From Xenorhabdus ishibashii (lineage in GTDB: Bacteria > Pseudomonadota > Gammaproteobacteria > Enterobacterales > Enterobacteriaceae): 64,000 bases of DNA. The first letter of the stretch is position 1. Every line of letters begins with the position of its first letter. The notes beneath the pieces were generated by a model. It was given only the letters and a program-made list of their open reading frames with translations, searched no databases and was not told the origin of the DNA. This document shows, piece by piece, positions 39,163 through 49,637 of this stretch. Location: the NCBI RefSeq assembly GCF_002632755.1, contig NZ_NJAK01000002.1:279200-343199 (forward strand), written 5' to 3'. The position numbers were made by a program, and so were the translations under genes.

Positions 39163-39376
39163 ATAATGATGCCTGTAAATGGTAAGCTGTATTCAACGTA
39201 GAATTTCAAGGAAAGTCACTATTTCTATGTTAATCATTTTGTTAAGTAATTTCTTAAGGTAATTAGCGGTATATACAATTAAATTTAGACGATTAATTTC
39301 ATTATATTATTTAATAAATTAATGATCTCGCAGCTAATTTCCCTAAAAAATTTAACATCTGTCAGGAGTAATTTTT

Positions 39377-42040
39377 ATGGCTGTAACTCACGTCGCAGAA
39401 CTTAATGAATTAGTTGCTCGCGTAAAAAAAGCCCAGCATGAATTTGCCAATTTTTCTCAGGAGCAAGTCGACCGAATTTTCCGCGCTGCTGCTCTTGCCG
39501 CGGCTGATGCCCGTATTCCACTGGCTAAATTAGCCGTGTCTGAATCTGGCATGGGGATCGTGGAAGATAAAGTGATCAAAAACCACTTCGCTTCTGAATA
39601 TATTTATAACGCTTATAAAGATGATAAAACTTGCGGTATCTTATCTGAAGATAACACTTTCGGTACTATTACTATCGCTGAACCTATTGGCCTAATTTGC
39701 GGCATTATTCCAACAACAAACCCAACATCCACTGCAATTTTCAAAGCGCTTATCAGCCTGAAAACCCGTAATGGTATTATCTTCTCTCCCCATCCACGCG
39801 CCAAAAAAGCGACTAACAGAGCAGCAGAAATTGTCTTAAAGGCAGCCGTTGAGGCAGGCGCACCAAAGGATATCATAGGCTGGATAGATGAGCCTTCCGT
39901 TGAACTTTCAAATGCCCTAATGCACCACACTGATATTAATCTGATTTTGGCAACAGGCGGCCCCGGCATGGTAAAAGCCGCTTATAGTTCAGGCAAACCC
40001 GCTATTGGTGTTGGTGCCGGCAATACCCCGGTCGTCATTGATGAATCAGCCGATATCAAACGTGCCGTGGCATCTATCCTGATGTCTAAGACGTTTGATA
40101 ATGGCGTGATTTGTGCCTCAGAACAGTCTGTTATCGTCGTTGATTCTGTTTACGATCAAGTTCGTGAGCGTTTTTCAACCCACGGAGGGTATCTCCTCCA
40201 GGGAAAAGAACTAAAAGCCGTTCAAGATATTATCCTGAAAAATGGCAGCCTAAATGCAGCGATTGTTGGTCAGACAGCGACAAAAATTGCTGAAATGGCC
40301 GGTATCAATGTGCCTGAAAACACTAAAATTCTTATTGGTGAAGTGATTCTGGTGGATGAAACAGAACCTTTCGCCCATGAAAAACTATCACCACTGCTTG
40401 CCATGTACCGTGGTAAAGACTTTGAAGATGCGGTCGAAAAAGCCGAAAAATTGGTTGAAATGGGGGGAATTGGGCATACGTCATGCCTCTATACCGAACA
40501 AGATAATCAGGCCGAGCGTATTAAATACTTTGGCAACAAAATGAAGACCGCACGTATTTTGATCAACACGCCTGCGTCTCAAGGTGGTATCGGAGATTTG
40601 TACAACTTTAAGCTCTCCCCTTCTCTGACGCTGGGCTGTGGTTCGTGGGGAGGTAATTCTATTTCTGAAAATGTTGGGCCAAAACACCTGATCAATACAA
40701 AAACCGTCGCCAAAAGAGCCGAAAATATGTTATGGCACAAACTTCCAAAATCAATCTATTTCCGCCGCGGCTCTTTGCCCATTGCATTGGAAGAAGTCGC
40801 TACCGATGGTACTAAACGTGCTTTTATTGTGACGGATCGTTTCTTATTTAATAACGGTTATACTGATCAGGTTATTCATGTTTTGAAATCTTATGGTATT
40901 GAAACTGAAGTGTTCTTTGAGGTTGAAGCCGATCCAACATTAAGCATCATTCGCAAAGGTGCTGAACAAATGCATCTGTTTAAACCTGATGTCATTATTG
41001 CCCTTGGCGGCGGTTCTCCGATGGATGCAGCTAAAATTATGTGGGTAATGTATGAACATCCAGAAACACATTTTGAGGAGCTGGCTCTGCGCTTTATGGA
41101 TATTCGTAAACGTATCTATAAGTTCCCGAAAATGGGTGTGAAAGCGAAAATGGTTGCCATTACCACCACTTCCGGCACAGGTTCAGAAGTCACGCCTTTC
41201 GCGGTTGTTACCGATGATGTAACCGGACAGAAATATCCTTTGGCAGACTACGCACTGACCCCTGATATGGCGATTGTCGACGCAAACCTGGTCATGGATA
41301 TGCCGAAATCACTATGTGCTTTTGGTGGCCTGGATGCAGTAACCCACGCATTAGAAGCCTACGTTTCTGTTTTAGCCAATGAATATTCTGATGGACAAGC
41401 ACTGCAAGCACTGAAACTACTGAAAGATTTCTTGCCCGCCAGTTACCACGAGGGAGCAAAAAACCCCATTGCTCGCGAACGTGTCCATAATGCGGCCACT
41501 ATAGCAGGTATAGCCTTTGCTAATGCGTTTTTGGGAGTATGTCACTCTATGGCCCATAAACTGGGTTCTGAATTTCATATCCCACATGGTTTAGCTAATG
41601 CACTGTTAATTTGTAATGTTATTCGCTACAACGCTAATGACAATCCAACCAAACAAACTGCATTCAGCCAATATGACCGACCACAAGCACGACGCCGCTA
41701 TGCAGAAATTGCAGACCACCTGGGATTAACCGTATCAGGCGATCGTACTGCCGCTAAAATTGACAAGTTACTGGCTTGGCTGGAAGAAATGAAGTCTCAA
41801 CTGGACATTCCAACTTCAATTCGTGAAACAGGAGTACAAGAAGCCGACTTTCTGGCGAAAATCGACAAACTCGCAGAAGATGCATTTGATGACCAATGTA
41901 CCGGTGCAAATCCTCGCTACCCATTGATTTCTGAATTGAAACAACTACTGCTAGATTCTTTTTATGGCCGTAAATTCACTGAAGAGAACAAACTACAGGA
42001 GACAGTAAAATCAAATCGAAAAAATAATAAAAAAGAATAA
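39377..42040 (+). CDS. adhE: Bifunctional acetaldehyde-CoA / alcohol dehydrogenase
   Basis: AdhE reduces acetyl-CoA to acetaldehyde and then to ethanol, regenerating NAD+ in fermentation, and assembles into spirosomes. The 887-residue fusion has an N-terminal aldehyde dehydrogenase domain with the catalytic cysteine in DNGVICASEQSVIV near residue 247. The C-terminal iron-dependent alcohol dehydrogenase starts near residue 450, with ALGGGSPMDAAKIMW, TTTSGTGSEVTPFAVV and the metal-binding histidines in CHSMAHKLGSEFHIPHGLAN. CAGGAG precedes the ATG. The C-terminal tail is lysine- and asparagine-rich. Confidence 0.98.
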   Translation: MAVTHVAELNELVARVKKAQHEFANFSQEQVDRIFRAAALAAADARIPLAKLAVSESGMGIVEDKVIKNHFASEYIYNAYKDDKTCGILSEDNTFGTITIAEPIGLICGIIPTTNPTSTAIFKALISLKTRNGIIFSPHPRAKKATNRAAEIVLKAAVEAGAPKDIIGWIDEPSVELSNALMHHTDINLILATGGPGMVKAAYSSGKPAIGVGAGNTPVVIDESADIKRAVASILMSKTFDNGVICASEQSVIVVDSVYDQVRERFSTHGGYLLQGKELKAVQDIILKNGSLNAAIVGQTATKIAEMAGINVPENTKILIGEVILVDETEPFAHEKLSPLLAMYRGKDFEDAVEKAEKLVEMGGIGHTSCLYTEQDNQAERIKYFGNKMKTARILINTPASQGGIGDLYNFKLSPSLTLGCGSWGGNSISENVGPKHLINTKTVAKRAENMLWHKLPKSIYFRRGSLPIALEEVATDGTKRAFIVTDRFLFNNGYTDQVIHVLKSYGIETEVFFEVEADPTLSIIRKGAEQMHLFKPDVIIALGGGSPMDAAKIMWVMYEHPETHFEELALRFMDIRKRIYKFPKMGVKAKMVAITTTSGTGSEVTPFAVVTDDVTGQKYPLADYALTPDMAIVDANLVMDMPKSLCAFGGLDAVTHALEAYVSVLANEYSDGQALQALKLLKDFLPASYHEGAKNPIARERVHNAATIAGIAFANAFLGVCHSMAHKLGSEFHIPHGLANALLICNVIRYNANDNPTKQTAFSQYDRPQARRRYAEIADHLGLTVSGDRTAAKIDKLLAWLEEMKSQLDIPTSIRETGVQEADFLAKIDKLAEDAFDDQCTGANPRYPLISELKQLLLDSFYGRKFTEENKLQETVKSNRKNNKKE

Positions 42041-42067
42041 TAAATGATAGTCTGATGGATATAACTG

Positions 42068-42098
42068 AAAAGGCGTTAGGGGCAACCCAGCGCCTTTT
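42068..42098 (+). terminator. Terminator after adhE
   Basis: The stem AAAAGGCG / CGCCTTTT with a 15-base loop is followed by a T-rich stretch, 27 bases after the adhE stop. It probably serves the convergent tdk too. Confidence 0.8.
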
Positions 42099-42154
42099 AT
42101 TATTTTATTTTCCAGCCGTCTTAATCTATATAGTTTTAGATTTCTCGATTACAA

Positions 42155-42763
42155 CTAGCGGTGTATTAAACCTTTTTTAGCCTTGGCTTCACGAATAACG
42201 TCAGTATAATGCCTACGACACACAGAGACGTATTTTTCGTTACCACCAATATCAACCTGAGCACCATCGTAAACAACGTTGCCATCGTTACCAAAACGAA
42301 GTACACGGCTGGCTTTTCTCCCACAATGACAAATTGTCTTCAACTCTACCAATTTATCTGACCAAGCGAGAAGATACTCACTACCGCTGAATAACTCACC
42401 TTGAAAATCTGTCCTTAAACCATAACAAAGAACAGGGATGTCGTCATAATCTACAATTTCACAAAGTTGCTCGACATGCTCTTTTGTCAAGAATTGGCAT
42501 TCATCAATCAAAACACAATGGACTTTTTCTTCCTCATTTTCTTCTCTGATAAGCTCAGCAATATTTATTTTTGGTGAAAACAACAACGCTTCTGCCGATA
42601 AGCCAATACGGGAACTAACCTTTCCTTTACCAAATCGAGTATCGATTTCTGCCGTAAAGATCAGTGTTCTCATTCCTCTTTCGTTATAGTTATAGGAAGA
42701 CTGCAATAAGGAAGTTGATTTCCCTGCATTCATGGCAGAATAATAAAAATAAAGCTGGGCCAT
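42155..42763 (-). CDS. tdk: Thymidine kinase
   Basis: Tdk phosphorylates thymidine and deoxyuridine for salvage. The start [20 protein letters not shown] at 42763 gives 202 residues (205 in E. coli). It has the P-loop AMNAGKST, the [14 protein letters not shown] region, [19 protein letters not shown], and zinc-binding cysteines in [13 protein letters not shown] and YVSVCRRHY. The gene lies between adhE and hns as in E. coli, convergent with adhE. Confidence 0.96.
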   Translation of the reverse strand: MAQLYFYYSAMNAGKSTSLLQSSYNYNERGMRTLIFTAEIDTRFGKGKVSSRIGLSAEALLFSPKINIAELIREENEEEKVHCVLIDECQFLTKEHVEQLCEIVDYDDIPVLCYGLRTDFQGELFSGSEYLLAWSDKLVELKTICHCGRKASRVLRFGNDGNVVYDGAQVDIGGNEKYVSVCRRHYTDVIREAKAKKGLIHR

Positions 42764-43405
42764 TGGCCTGTCCGTCCTCTTGTCAAAATTAATCAGGCGA
42801 TATAACAGTACCAGCTTACCACAAACTCCACTTGAGATTATCCTTGTTATTGTCAAATGTGGGGCAGCAGAAACAAATTAAAATAAATAAGAGAAAATTA
42901 TTTTCATGATAATCATCACATTTGCGCATATAAAACCAGCACCATAAGTACTTCTTGCATGCCAAATGTACAAAATTAACATAAAAAGAAAATAGTTATT
43001 TTTACCCTCATCCTTTGAATATTAATAATCATAGTGGTTTACTTTTGTTCAATTAACCCACTATGATCATAACCAATGGATTACCCATAAAAAAACTTTT
43101 ATCTCACACTTACTCTCAACTTATTTCCAGCAAAACAGTTAATGTTTCTTACGGATTGACTATAAATTAGTTTTGACCCTATGTTTTATCCCTTACTAAA
43201 CTTTACAGTAATCCCCTTCTTCCTTATTGAAAAATGGTAAACCCAATAGCAGGATTAAAACGCAATATATCGATTACTTCAAAAATTGCATTTTAAAATG
43301 ACATATTTTAGCCTGAGAAAGTAAATTCACTATTGCAGAAAATAAAATAGCATTCTATTATTATCTCTACATCAGCTATCATCATTATAATTTGAGACCA
43401 GGACA
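42764..43405. promoter_or_regulatory. Long AT-rich divergent region between tdk and hns
   Basis: These 642 bases contain the tdk promoter and the upstream control region of hns. The base composition suits H-NS binding and autorepression. The only clear structure is the inverted repeat at 43028-43067. No gene is visible. Confidence 0.45.
43028..43067. repeat. 10-bp inverted repeat upstream of hns
   Basis: ATCATAGTGG and CCACTATGAT flank a 20-base AT-rich spacer, about 340 bases before the hns start. It could be a hairpin or a dimer binding site; I cannot assign it. Confidence 0.5.
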
Positions 43406-43807
43406 ATGAGCGAAAATTTAAAATCCTTAAATAACATCCGTACCTTGCGCGCACAAGCAAGAGAATGTGAACTGACTACTTTAGAAGAAATGTTGGAAAA
43501 ACTAACGACTGTTGTTGAAGAACGTCGTGATGAAGAAAATCAGGTTCGTGAACAATTAGAAGAGCGTACACGTAAGCTTCAAGAATACCGTGAAATGCTG
43601 GAAAAAGATGGCATTGAATTAAGTGATTTAGTAGATGCTTTAAGTGGTAAATCTACTGGTAAATCTAAACGTGCTGCTCGTCCAGCAAAATATTCATACA
43701 TTGATAACGGTGAAACTAAAACCTGGACTGGCCAAGGCCGTACACCAGCCGTAATCAAAAAAGCAATTGAAGAAGAAGGCAAAACACTGGACGATTTCCT
43801 TATCTAA
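43406..43807 (+). CDS. hns: H-NS, nucleoid-structuring global repressor
   Basis: H-NS coats AT-rich DNA and silences horizontally acquired and stress genes. The 133-residue protein has the N-terminal oligomerisation helices and coiled coil ([19 protein letters not shown] to about residue 65). A lysine/serine linker follows ([16 protein letters not shown]), then the C-terminal DNA-binding domain with [15 protein letters not shown], whose QGR motif inserts into the minor groove. AGACCAGGACA precedes the ATG. It lies next to the galU cluster as in E. coli. Confidence 0.97.
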   Translation: MSENLKSLNNIRTLRAQARECELTTLEEMLEKLTTVVEERRDEENQVREQLEERTRKLQEYREMLEKDGIELSDLVDALSGKSTGKSKRAARPAKYSYIDNGETKTWTGQGRTPAVIKKAIEEEGKTLDDFLI

Positions 43808-43832
43808 TCAGTTGCTTTGTAAATTTGATAAC

Positions 43833-43858
43833 AAAAATACCCGCGAGAGGGTATTTTT
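43833..43858 (+). terminator. hns terminator
   Basis: The perfect stem AAAAATACCC / GGGTATTTTT has a 6-base loop and is followed by a T-rich stretch, 25 bases after the hns stop. Confidence 0.9.
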
Positions 43859-44008
43859 GTTTTATGCTTAATATAAACTAACCAGGTTAATTACGGGCTG
43901 ATGTAGAAACACAGAGAGTTATATTAGTGACGAAGTCGCTTTCATATTCTCGATGTGATAAAAAACAACTTAACAATAACTTAGTTTTTTATTAACATAA
44001 ATCATAAA

Positions 44009-44031
44009 AAAAGGAGCTAATCGCTCCTTTT
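44009..44031 (-). terminator. Terminator of the galU-ugd-epimerase operon
   Basis: The perfect 9-bp stem AAAAGGAGC / GCTCCTTTT has a 5-base loop and lies 13 bases past the epimerase stop on the minus strand, followed there by T residues. Confidence 0.88.
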
Positions 44032-44044
44032 CTTATTTCTACTG

Positions 44045-45055
44045 TCATAGTTTTTGATAAAAGTCTAAATACCAATCAGTAAATCGCTTCACTCCTTCCT
44101 TTACCGGAGTGTTAGGTGAAAAGCCAATCTTATTGTAAAGCGCGCTTGAATCTGCACACGTTGACAATACATCGCCATCTTGAATTTCCATAAAGTTTCT
44201 CTTCGCCTCAATCCCTAATGAGGTTTCAATGGCTTCAATAAAATCACCTAGTTTTGTCGGATGTCCATTACCAATATTGTAAACTCTATACGGCGCAGAG
44301 CTGGCTGATATTTTACCGTCTTCAACTGACCAGTCTTTATTGCAAGTAGGAATGATACCCTGCAACCTGATTATAGATTCAACAATGTCATCAATATATG
44401 TGAAATCTCTCACCATATTGCCATGATTATAAACATCAATCGGCTTACCTTCTAACATGGCTTTAGTGAATTTAAATAAAGCCATATCAGGACGCCCCCA
44501 TGGTCCATATACGGTAAAAAATCTTAATCCTGTAGTGGGGAGTTGATAAAGATGTGAATAACTGTGAGACATTAATTCATCAGCTTTTTTCGTTGCTGCA
44601 TATAAAGAAACAGGATGATCAACCGAGTCATCAGTAGAAAAAGGCTGCTTTTTATTTAATCCATATACTGAACTGGACGATGCATATAATAGATGCTCTA
44701 CAGAATGATGGCGGCAACCTTCGAGTATATTGATATGACCGACGATATTAGCATCTATATATGCCATAGGGTTTTGTATCGAATAACGCACCCCCGGCTG
44801 AGCACCTAAATGAATCACTCGCTGGAATTGATGTTTTGCGAACAATTCCGGTATTGCGACTCTGTCAGCCAGGTCTAATTTTTGAAATTTGAAATTTGAA
44901 TAAGGGAGTAATAAATTTAATCTCGCCTGTTTCAAATTAACATCATAATAATCGTTGAGGTTATCAATACCAATAACCTCATACCCCATATTCAATAACC
45001 GCTGACTAACATGAAAACCTATAAAACCAGCAGAGCCTGTAACTAAAAATTTCAT
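44045..45055 (-). CDS. UDP-glucuronate 4-epimerase-like NAD-dependent epimerase
   Basis: This 336-residue extended SDR epimerase has the NAD-binding TGSAGFIGFHVSQRLL and the catalytic SLYAATKKADELMSHSY. LGAQPGVRYSIQNPMAYIDA and GLRFFTVYGPWGRPDMALF are typical of UDP-glucuronate 4-epimerases, which make UDP-galacturonate. Placement 8 bases after ugd, whose product is UDP-glucuronate, supports this. The product would feed acidic sugars into lipopolysaccharide core, O-antigen or capsule. A GalE-type activity is less likely. Confidence 0.88.
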   Translation of the reverse strand: MKFLVTGSAGFIGFHVSQRLLNMGYEVIGIDNLNDYYDVNLKQARLNLLLPYSNFKFQKLDLADRVAIPELFAKHQFQRVIHLGAQPGVRYSIQNPMAYIDANIVGHINILEGCRHHSVEHLLYASSSSVYGLNKKQPFSTDDSVDHPVSLYAATKKADELMSHSYSHLYQLPTTGLRFFTVYGPWGRPDMALFKFTKAMLEGKPIDVYNHGNMVRDFTYIDDIVESIIRLQGIIPTCNKDWSVEDGKISASSAPYRVYNIGNGHPTKLGDFIEAIETSLGIEAKRNFMEIQDGDVLSTCADSSALYNKIGFSPNTPVKEGVKRFTDWYLDFYQKL

Positions 45056-45063
45056 AAATTAAC

Positions 45064-46407
45064 TCAAATGACGGGTTTGATTGAGGCCCCGCGGCCAATA
45101 CCGTAATAAGTAAAACCACGCGATTGTAGGCGTACAGGATCATAAAGATTGCGTCCATCAAAAATCACAGGAGTTTTTAATGAATCTTTAATCATATCAA
45201 AATCAGGTGCTCTGAAGTTTTGCCATTCTGTACAGATAATCAAAGCATCAGCACCTTTTAATGCCGCTTCTTTTGTTCCCATTAAAGAGAGGGCATCACG
45301 CTGCCCATAAATACGCTGAGCTTCCTGCATAGCTTCAGGATCATACACCTGAACTTTAGCACCACATTTCCATAACGTTTCCATCAAAACACGGCTTGAT
45401 GCCTCACGCATGTCATCTGTATTAGGTTTAAATGACAGCCCCCAAATAGCAAATGTCTTGCCTGATAAATCATCACCAAAATGCTGTCTGACAAAAGCAG
45501 GCAATTTACTTTTCTGTGTTTCATTAACCTGTTCCACTGCCTGAAGAATTTTTGGTGTATACCCAATTTGTTCAGACGTTCGGATCAGTGCCTGAACATC
45601 TTTAGGGAAACATGAACCGCCATATCCACATCCAGGGTAAATAAAGTGGTATCCGATGCGTGAGTCAGAACCAATTCCTTGGCGCACATTTTCAATGTCA
45701 GCGCCCAGCATTTCAGCCAAGTTAGCAATTTCATTCATGAAACTGATTTTTGTCGCCAACATGCAATTAGCCGCATATTTAGTCAATTCAGCACTACGGA
45801 TATCCATAACGATCATACGATCATGATTACGGTTAAATGGCTCATACAGCTCACGCATGACATCAACCACATCATCATTATCACAGCCAATAATAATGCG
45901 TTCAGGCCGCATGCAATCAGCAACAGCGGCACCTTCTTTCAAAAACTCAGGATTGGAAACGACATCAAATGGAAGTTCCAGATTACGCTCTGCCAATGTT
46001 GCTTGCATCACTGCCCTGACTTTATCAGCCGTACCTACTGGTACGGTTGATTTGTCAACAACAACTTTGTAACCATCCATATTTTCCGCAATAGTTCTGG
46101 CTACAGCAGTGACATACTTAAGATCTGCAGAGCCATCTTCATCAGGAGGTGTGCCTACTGCAATAAACTGTAATTTGCCATGAGCAATACCGGCTTTGGC
46201 ATCCGTTGTAAAATTCAGCCGTCCTTCAGCATGATTTTTCTTTACCAAGGGCGTCAAGCCCGGTTCAAAAATAGGAATTTGACCATTTTTCAGGTTCTCG
46301 ACTTTTTTTGCATCAATATCGACACAAAGTACATCATGCCCCACTTCAGCAAATACGGTTGCTTGTACTAAGCCTACATAACCAATACCAAATACAGTAA
46401 CTTTCAT
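45064..46407 (-). CDS. ugd: UDP-glucose 6-dehydrogenase
   Basis: Ugd oxidises UDP-glucose to UDP-glucuronate with two NAD+. The 447-residue protein has the Rossmann start [20 protein letters not shown] and the catalytic cysteine in [18 protein letters not shown] near residue 265. [23 protein letters not shown] and [16 protein letters not shown] are also present. It is longer than the 388-residue E. coli Ugd and is of the larger bacterial type. Located between galU, which makes its substrate, and an epimerase, it forms a short pathway to UDP-galacturonate. Confidence 0.95.
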   Translation of the reverse strand: MKVTVFGIGYVGLVQATVFAEVGHDVLCVDIDAKKVENLKNGQIPIFEPGLTPLVKKNHAEGRLNFTTDAKAGIAHGKLQFIAVGTPPDEDGSADLKYVTAVARTIAENMDGYKVVVDKSTVPVGTADKVRAVMQATLAERNLELPFDVVSNPEFLKEGAAVADCMRPERIIIGCDNDDVVDVMRELYEPFNRNHDRMIVMDIRSAELTKYAANCMLATKISFMNEIANLAEMLGADIENVRQGIGSDSRIGYHFIYPGCGYGGSCFPKDVQALIRTSEQIGYTPKILQAVEQVNETQKSKLPAFVRQHFGDDLSGKTFAIWGLSFKPNTDDMREASSRVLMETLWKCGAKVQVYDPEAMQEAQRIYGQRDALSLMGTKEAALKGADALIICTEWQNFRAPDFDMIKDSLKTPVIFDGRNLYDPVRLQSRGFTYYGIGRGASIKPVI

Positions 46408-46431
46408 ATCACACCTTAAAGTACTAGTAGA

Positions 46432-47349
46432 TTATTTTTCAATCTGATTTTGCAAGGTCATGATCCAATCCGTGAATGACTTGCCCAATTCTTTATGTTT
46501 CATGCCATATTCAACAAATGCCTGCATATAACCCAACTTATTACCACAATCATGACTATGGCCTTGCAAGTGATAAGCTTCAACGGACTCTTTTTCCATC
46601 AACATGGCAATGGCATCGGTCAGTTGTATTTCATCTCCTGCCCCTGGCGCAGTTTTTGCCAGTAATGGCCAGATTTTTTCGGATAATACATAACGGCCAA
46701 CAATGGAAAGATTCGATGGTGCTTCTTCTGGTTTTGGTTTTTCAACAACACGGGCTATAGGTTTACTATCCCCAGGCTGTAAATTTTCTCCCAGACAATC
46801 AACAATGCCATAATCCGAAACACTTTCTACAGGTACAGGTTCAACTAGAATTTGGCTTGCACCACTGCTGTTAAAACGCGATAACATTTCGCTCAAATTA
46901 TATTTTGACAGGTCGGTGCTGTACTCATCCAAAATAACATCAGGCAGAATAACAGCAAACGGCTCATCACCAATAAGTGGCTTAGCACATAACACAGCAT
47001 GTCCCAATCCTTTAGCAATTCCCTGACGGGTTTGCATGATCGTTACATGTTTTGGACAGATAGATTGTACCTCGTCCAATAATTGGCGTTTGACTCTTTT
47101 CTCAAGAATCGCTTCCAATTCAAAGCTGGTATCAAAATGATTTTCTATTGAGTTTTTGGATGAATGTGTAACCAGAATGATTTCATTAATACCCGCTTTG
47201 ATACATTCATTGACCACATACTGAATAAGTGGTTTATCCACCAAAGGGAGCATTTCTTTCGGTATGGCTTTGGTGGCTGGCAACATCCTGGTTCCCAAAC
47301 CAGCAACAGGTATAACAGCTTTTTTGACCTTTTTATTTATTACTGACAT
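46432..47349 (-). CDS. galU: UTP-glucose-1-phosphate uridylyltransferase
   Basis: GalU makes UDP-glucose, the glucosyl donor for lipopolysaccharide, trehalose and membrane-derived sugars. The 305-residue protein has the nucleotide-binding [20 protein letters not shown], then [30 protein letters not shown] and [18 protein letters not shown] sequence near residue 200. It is the first gene of a three-gene operon with ugd (24-base gap) and the epimerase gene. Confidence 0.97.
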   Translation of the reverse strand: MSVINKKVKKAVIPVAGLGTRMLPATKAIPKEMLPLVDKPLIQYVVNECIKAGINEIILVTHSSKNSIENHFDTSFELEAILEKRVKRQLLDEVQSICPKHVTIMQTRQGIAKGLGHAVLCAKPLIGDEPFAVILPDVILDEYSTDLSKYNLSEMLSRFNSSGASQILVEPVPVESVSDYGIVDCLGENLQPGDSKPIARVVEKPKPEEAPSNLSIVGRYVLSEKIWPLLAKTAPGAGDEIQLTDAIAMLMEKESVEAYHLQGHSHDCGNKLGYMQAFVEYGMKHKELGKSFTDWIMTLQNQIEK

Positions 47350-47631
47350 TACATCATCTCCTACTGCTATGTTTTCACCGAAAAACTCCTTTACGGCTTA
47401 AACAATAGCATTAACTCTCAAAAAAATTGTATGTGTGAAGAAAATTGAACTCGCAAAAAATAATGCGCCCGAGTATACACCAGTTAATTCGACTAGATAT
47501 ACAGTGCACGAGCTTTTAATCACATTTCAATGATTAGATGTTGGGTTGTCAAACATTGCGACCTCTGCCCATCTTCGAGTATCATCAATCGGTGTTATTA
47601 ACAGCAACCACTTTAAATAACTGGAGTTATT

Positions 47632-48093
47632 TTGACAAAAATGTGTCTCTGCGGCAGTGGCTCACCTTTCGGCTTTTGCTGTAGTCCTTATCTTGAAAAC
47701 CATCACTCTGCCCCAAATGCTGAATCCCTGATGCGTTCCAGATATAGCGCTTATGTTACCCAAGATGCAGATTATCTTATCGCTACCTGGCACCCAGATT
47801 GCCAGGCTGAAAACTGGCGAACAGAAATAGAACAAAGTTTTGCCGGTGTACAATGGCTGGGATTAAATATCCTCGAAACTCATCAGGGGAAACATAATAA
47901 CGAAGCTTATGTTGAATTTTCAGCTTGTTTTATTGAACAAGAAAAACAAGATAAGCAATTGATTCATGAGCGCTCACGTTTTTTGCGCATCGATCAACGT
48001 TGGTTTTATATAGATGGTATTCGCCCTGAAATAGGCCGAAATAGCCCTTGCCCATGTGGTTCAGGCAAAAAATATAAGAAATGCTGTGGTTAA
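47632..48093 (+). CDS. ychJ: YchJ, SEC-C motif protein
   Basis: This 153-residue UPF0225 protein has SEC-C-type metal-binding motifs at both ends: [13 protein letters not shown] near the start and [17 protein letters not shown] at the C-terminus. A nuclear-transport-factor-2-like middle includes [20 protein letters not shown] and [17 protein letters not shown]. The start appears to be TTG at 47632, because CTGGAG lies 6-11 bases before it and MTKMCLCGS aligns with the E. coli start MSQLCPCGS. The function is unknown. Confidence 0.93.
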   Translation: MTKMCLCGSGSPFGFCCSPYLENHHSAPNAESLMRSRYSAYVTQDADYLIATWHPDCQAENWRTEIEQSFAGVQWLGLNILETHQGKHNNEAYVEFSACFIEQEKQDKQLIHERSRFLRIDQRWFYIDGIRPEIGRNSPCPCGSGKKYKKCCG

Positions 48094-48160
48094 ATCAGCA
48101 TCTAAATATCAAACGTAGCAACTCACACCCAGTGAAGAATATTTGAGGTTCTTGTAATTT

Positions 48161-49009
48161 ATGCAAAACGCAAACATACAAAAAAAAATCTTGCGGACGA
48201 TTTGTCCTGATTCTAAGGGATTAATCGCAAAAATCACAAACATTTGTTACAAACATCAATTAAACATTGTTCAAAACAATGAGTTTGTTGATCATCGTAC
48301 TGGCCGATTTTTTATGCGTACCGAACTGGAAGGTATTTTTAATGATGAAACTCTTCTGGCCGATTTGGATGACGCCCTACCTGCGGGTTCAAACCGTGAA
48401 TTAAATACGGCAGGCCGACGCCGTATCGTTATCATGGTGACAAAAGAAGCGCATTGCATCGGCGATATTTTAGTTAAAAGTGCCTATGGTGGATTGGATG
48501 TCGAAATTGCTGCTGTCATCGGTAATCATACTACGTTGCAAAAATTAGTTGAACAATTTGATATCCCATTTCATTACATCAGTCATGAGGGTTTAACCCG
48601 CGAACAACATGACGAAGCATTAATGGCGCAGATTGATCAATATCAGCCGGATTATGTTGTGCTTGCCAAGTATATGCGAGTCTTAACACCAGCATTTGTT
48701 CAGCATTACCCAAATCAGATAATCAACATTCACCATTCATTTCTACCTGCATTTATCGGTGCTCGCCCCTATCATCAGGCTTATGAACGTGGTGTGAAAA
48801 TTATTGGTGCGACGGCTCATTATGTAAATGACAATTTAGATGAAGGGCCGATTATCACTCAGGATGTGATAAATGTAGATCATACCTATACAGCCGAAGA
48901 GATGATGCGTGCAGGACGGGATGTTGAAAAGAATGTTTTGAGTCAAGCATTATACTGGGTATTTTCCCAGCGAGTTTTTGTATATGGTAACCGTACCGTT
49001 ATTCTTTAA
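48161..49009 (+). CDS. purU: Formyltetrahydrofolate deformylase
   Basis: PurU hydrolyses 10-formyltetrahydrofolate to formate and tetrahydrofolate, balancing one-carbon pools and supplying formate to PurT. The 282-residue protein has an N-terminal ACT domain (TICPDSKGLIAKITNICYKH). The formyltransferase-like domain has the catalytic Asn and His in IINIHHSFLPAFIGARPYHQ and an Asp in NDNLDEGPIITQDV. The order ychJ, purU, tRNA-Tyr is conserved with E. coli. Confidence 0.96.
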   Translation: MQNANIQKKILRTICPDSKGLIAKITNICYKHQLNIVQNNEFVDHRTGRFFMRTELEGIFNDETLLADLDDALPAGSNRELNTAGRRRIVIMVTKEAHCIGDILVKSAYGGLDVEIAAVIGNHTTLQKLVEQFDIPFHYISHEGLTREQHDEALMAQIDQYQPDYVVLAKYMRVLTPAFVQHYPNQIINIHHSFLPAFIGARPYHQAYERGVKIIGATAHYVNDNLDEGPIITQDVINVDHTYTAEEMMRAGRDVEKNVLSQALYWVFSQRVFVYGNRTVIL

Positions 49010-49084
49010 TAAACAATAAAGTATTGTATTTATAGCTGCCTGGAGGAAAAATAAGCGTACGATACTTTATTTTCAATTATCTGC

Positions 49085-49112
49085 TTTACAGCGGCGGTTT
49101 ATCTGATATTAT
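49085..49112 (+). promoter_or_regulatory. tRNA-Tyr promoter
   Basis: TTTACA (49085-49090) and TATTAT (49107-49112) are separated by 16 bases and followed by the GC-rich discriminator GCCGCTCG. As remembered, the E. coli tyrT promoter has the same TTTACAGCGGCG start, and this discriminator type is under stringent control. Confidence 0.8.
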
Positions 49113-49151
49113 GCCGCTCGCTGCTAACGACAGCATACAACTCAAAAATTT

Positions 49152-49236
<85 letters not shown>

Positions 49237-49431
49237 TCAAAAACTCACGTCTTATCATATAAAAGTAAGAAAAGCATATTGTTCCCTACTAAATAGCAGA
49301 TTATAGCTTGTCATCGGTTCAAAAAACGCATCAATTTGAAAAGTGTTAATATGTTCAACTAACATCCAGATTGGGATACCATAGAATAGTTGTAAGCAGA
49401 AATGGTGAGATGTATATCTATATAAGCCAAA

Positions 49432-49479
49432 GGTGAGGAACGAAATGACACATCATCCTTCCTCACCACTATCAAAAAT
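49432..49479 (+). repeat. Degenerate repeat of the tRNA-Tyr 3' end
   Basis: CCTTCCTCACCACTATCAAA (from 49457) closely matches CCTTCCCCCACCACCATCAAA (split here: CCTTCCCCCA then CCACCATCAAA, from 49221), the tRNA-Tyr 3' end plus flank, with one gap and two mismatches over about 24 bases. GGTGAGGAA (49432-49440) pairs exactly with TTCCTCACC (49459-49467), so both acceptor-like arms survive with a matched change relative to the tRNA. It may be a shrunken second tRNA gene, a tyrT-type repeat, or the far end of an integrated element. Confidence 0.55.
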
Positions 49480-49592
49480 CTATTCTAAGCTTTTAATGCA
49501 TTATAAGATCAACAAATGGTTACTTCATTGCCTACACCAATCATCGAAGTTCATCGCTAATCTATTAAAAAATCGGCTAAAAAAACACCCAT

Positions 49593-49626
49593 AGCGGAGC
49601 TGAGAAATCAGATAATTCGCTCCGCT
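49593..49626 (-). terminator. Terminator-like hairpin after the LysR-family gene
   Basis: The perfect 8-bp stem AGCGGAGC / GCTCCGCT has an 18-base loop. It lies 11 bases past the LysR-gene stop and is followed on the minus strand by a T-rich stretch. Confidence 0.7.
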
Positions 49627-49637
49627 CACGCAGTCAG

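Larger units (their letters stand above)
38357..39376. other. 1-kb gene-poor AT-rich region upstream of adhE
   Basis: This stretch separates the divergent opp cluster and adhE. E. coli has ychE (a MarC-family gene) here, which is absent. It contains two very short frames at 38652-38858, a CRP/FNR-like palindrome at 39147-39162, and presumably a long adhE leader. I see no transposon or phage trace. Confidence 0.5.
49237..49637. other. Region between tRNA-Tyr and the LysR-family gene
   Basis: These 401 bases lie at the point where E. coli synteny breaks. They contain a tRNA-Tyr 3'-end-like repeat with a hairpin (49432-49479) and a terminator-like hairpin (49593-49626). No protein-coding frame is convincing. 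Confidence 0.5.
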
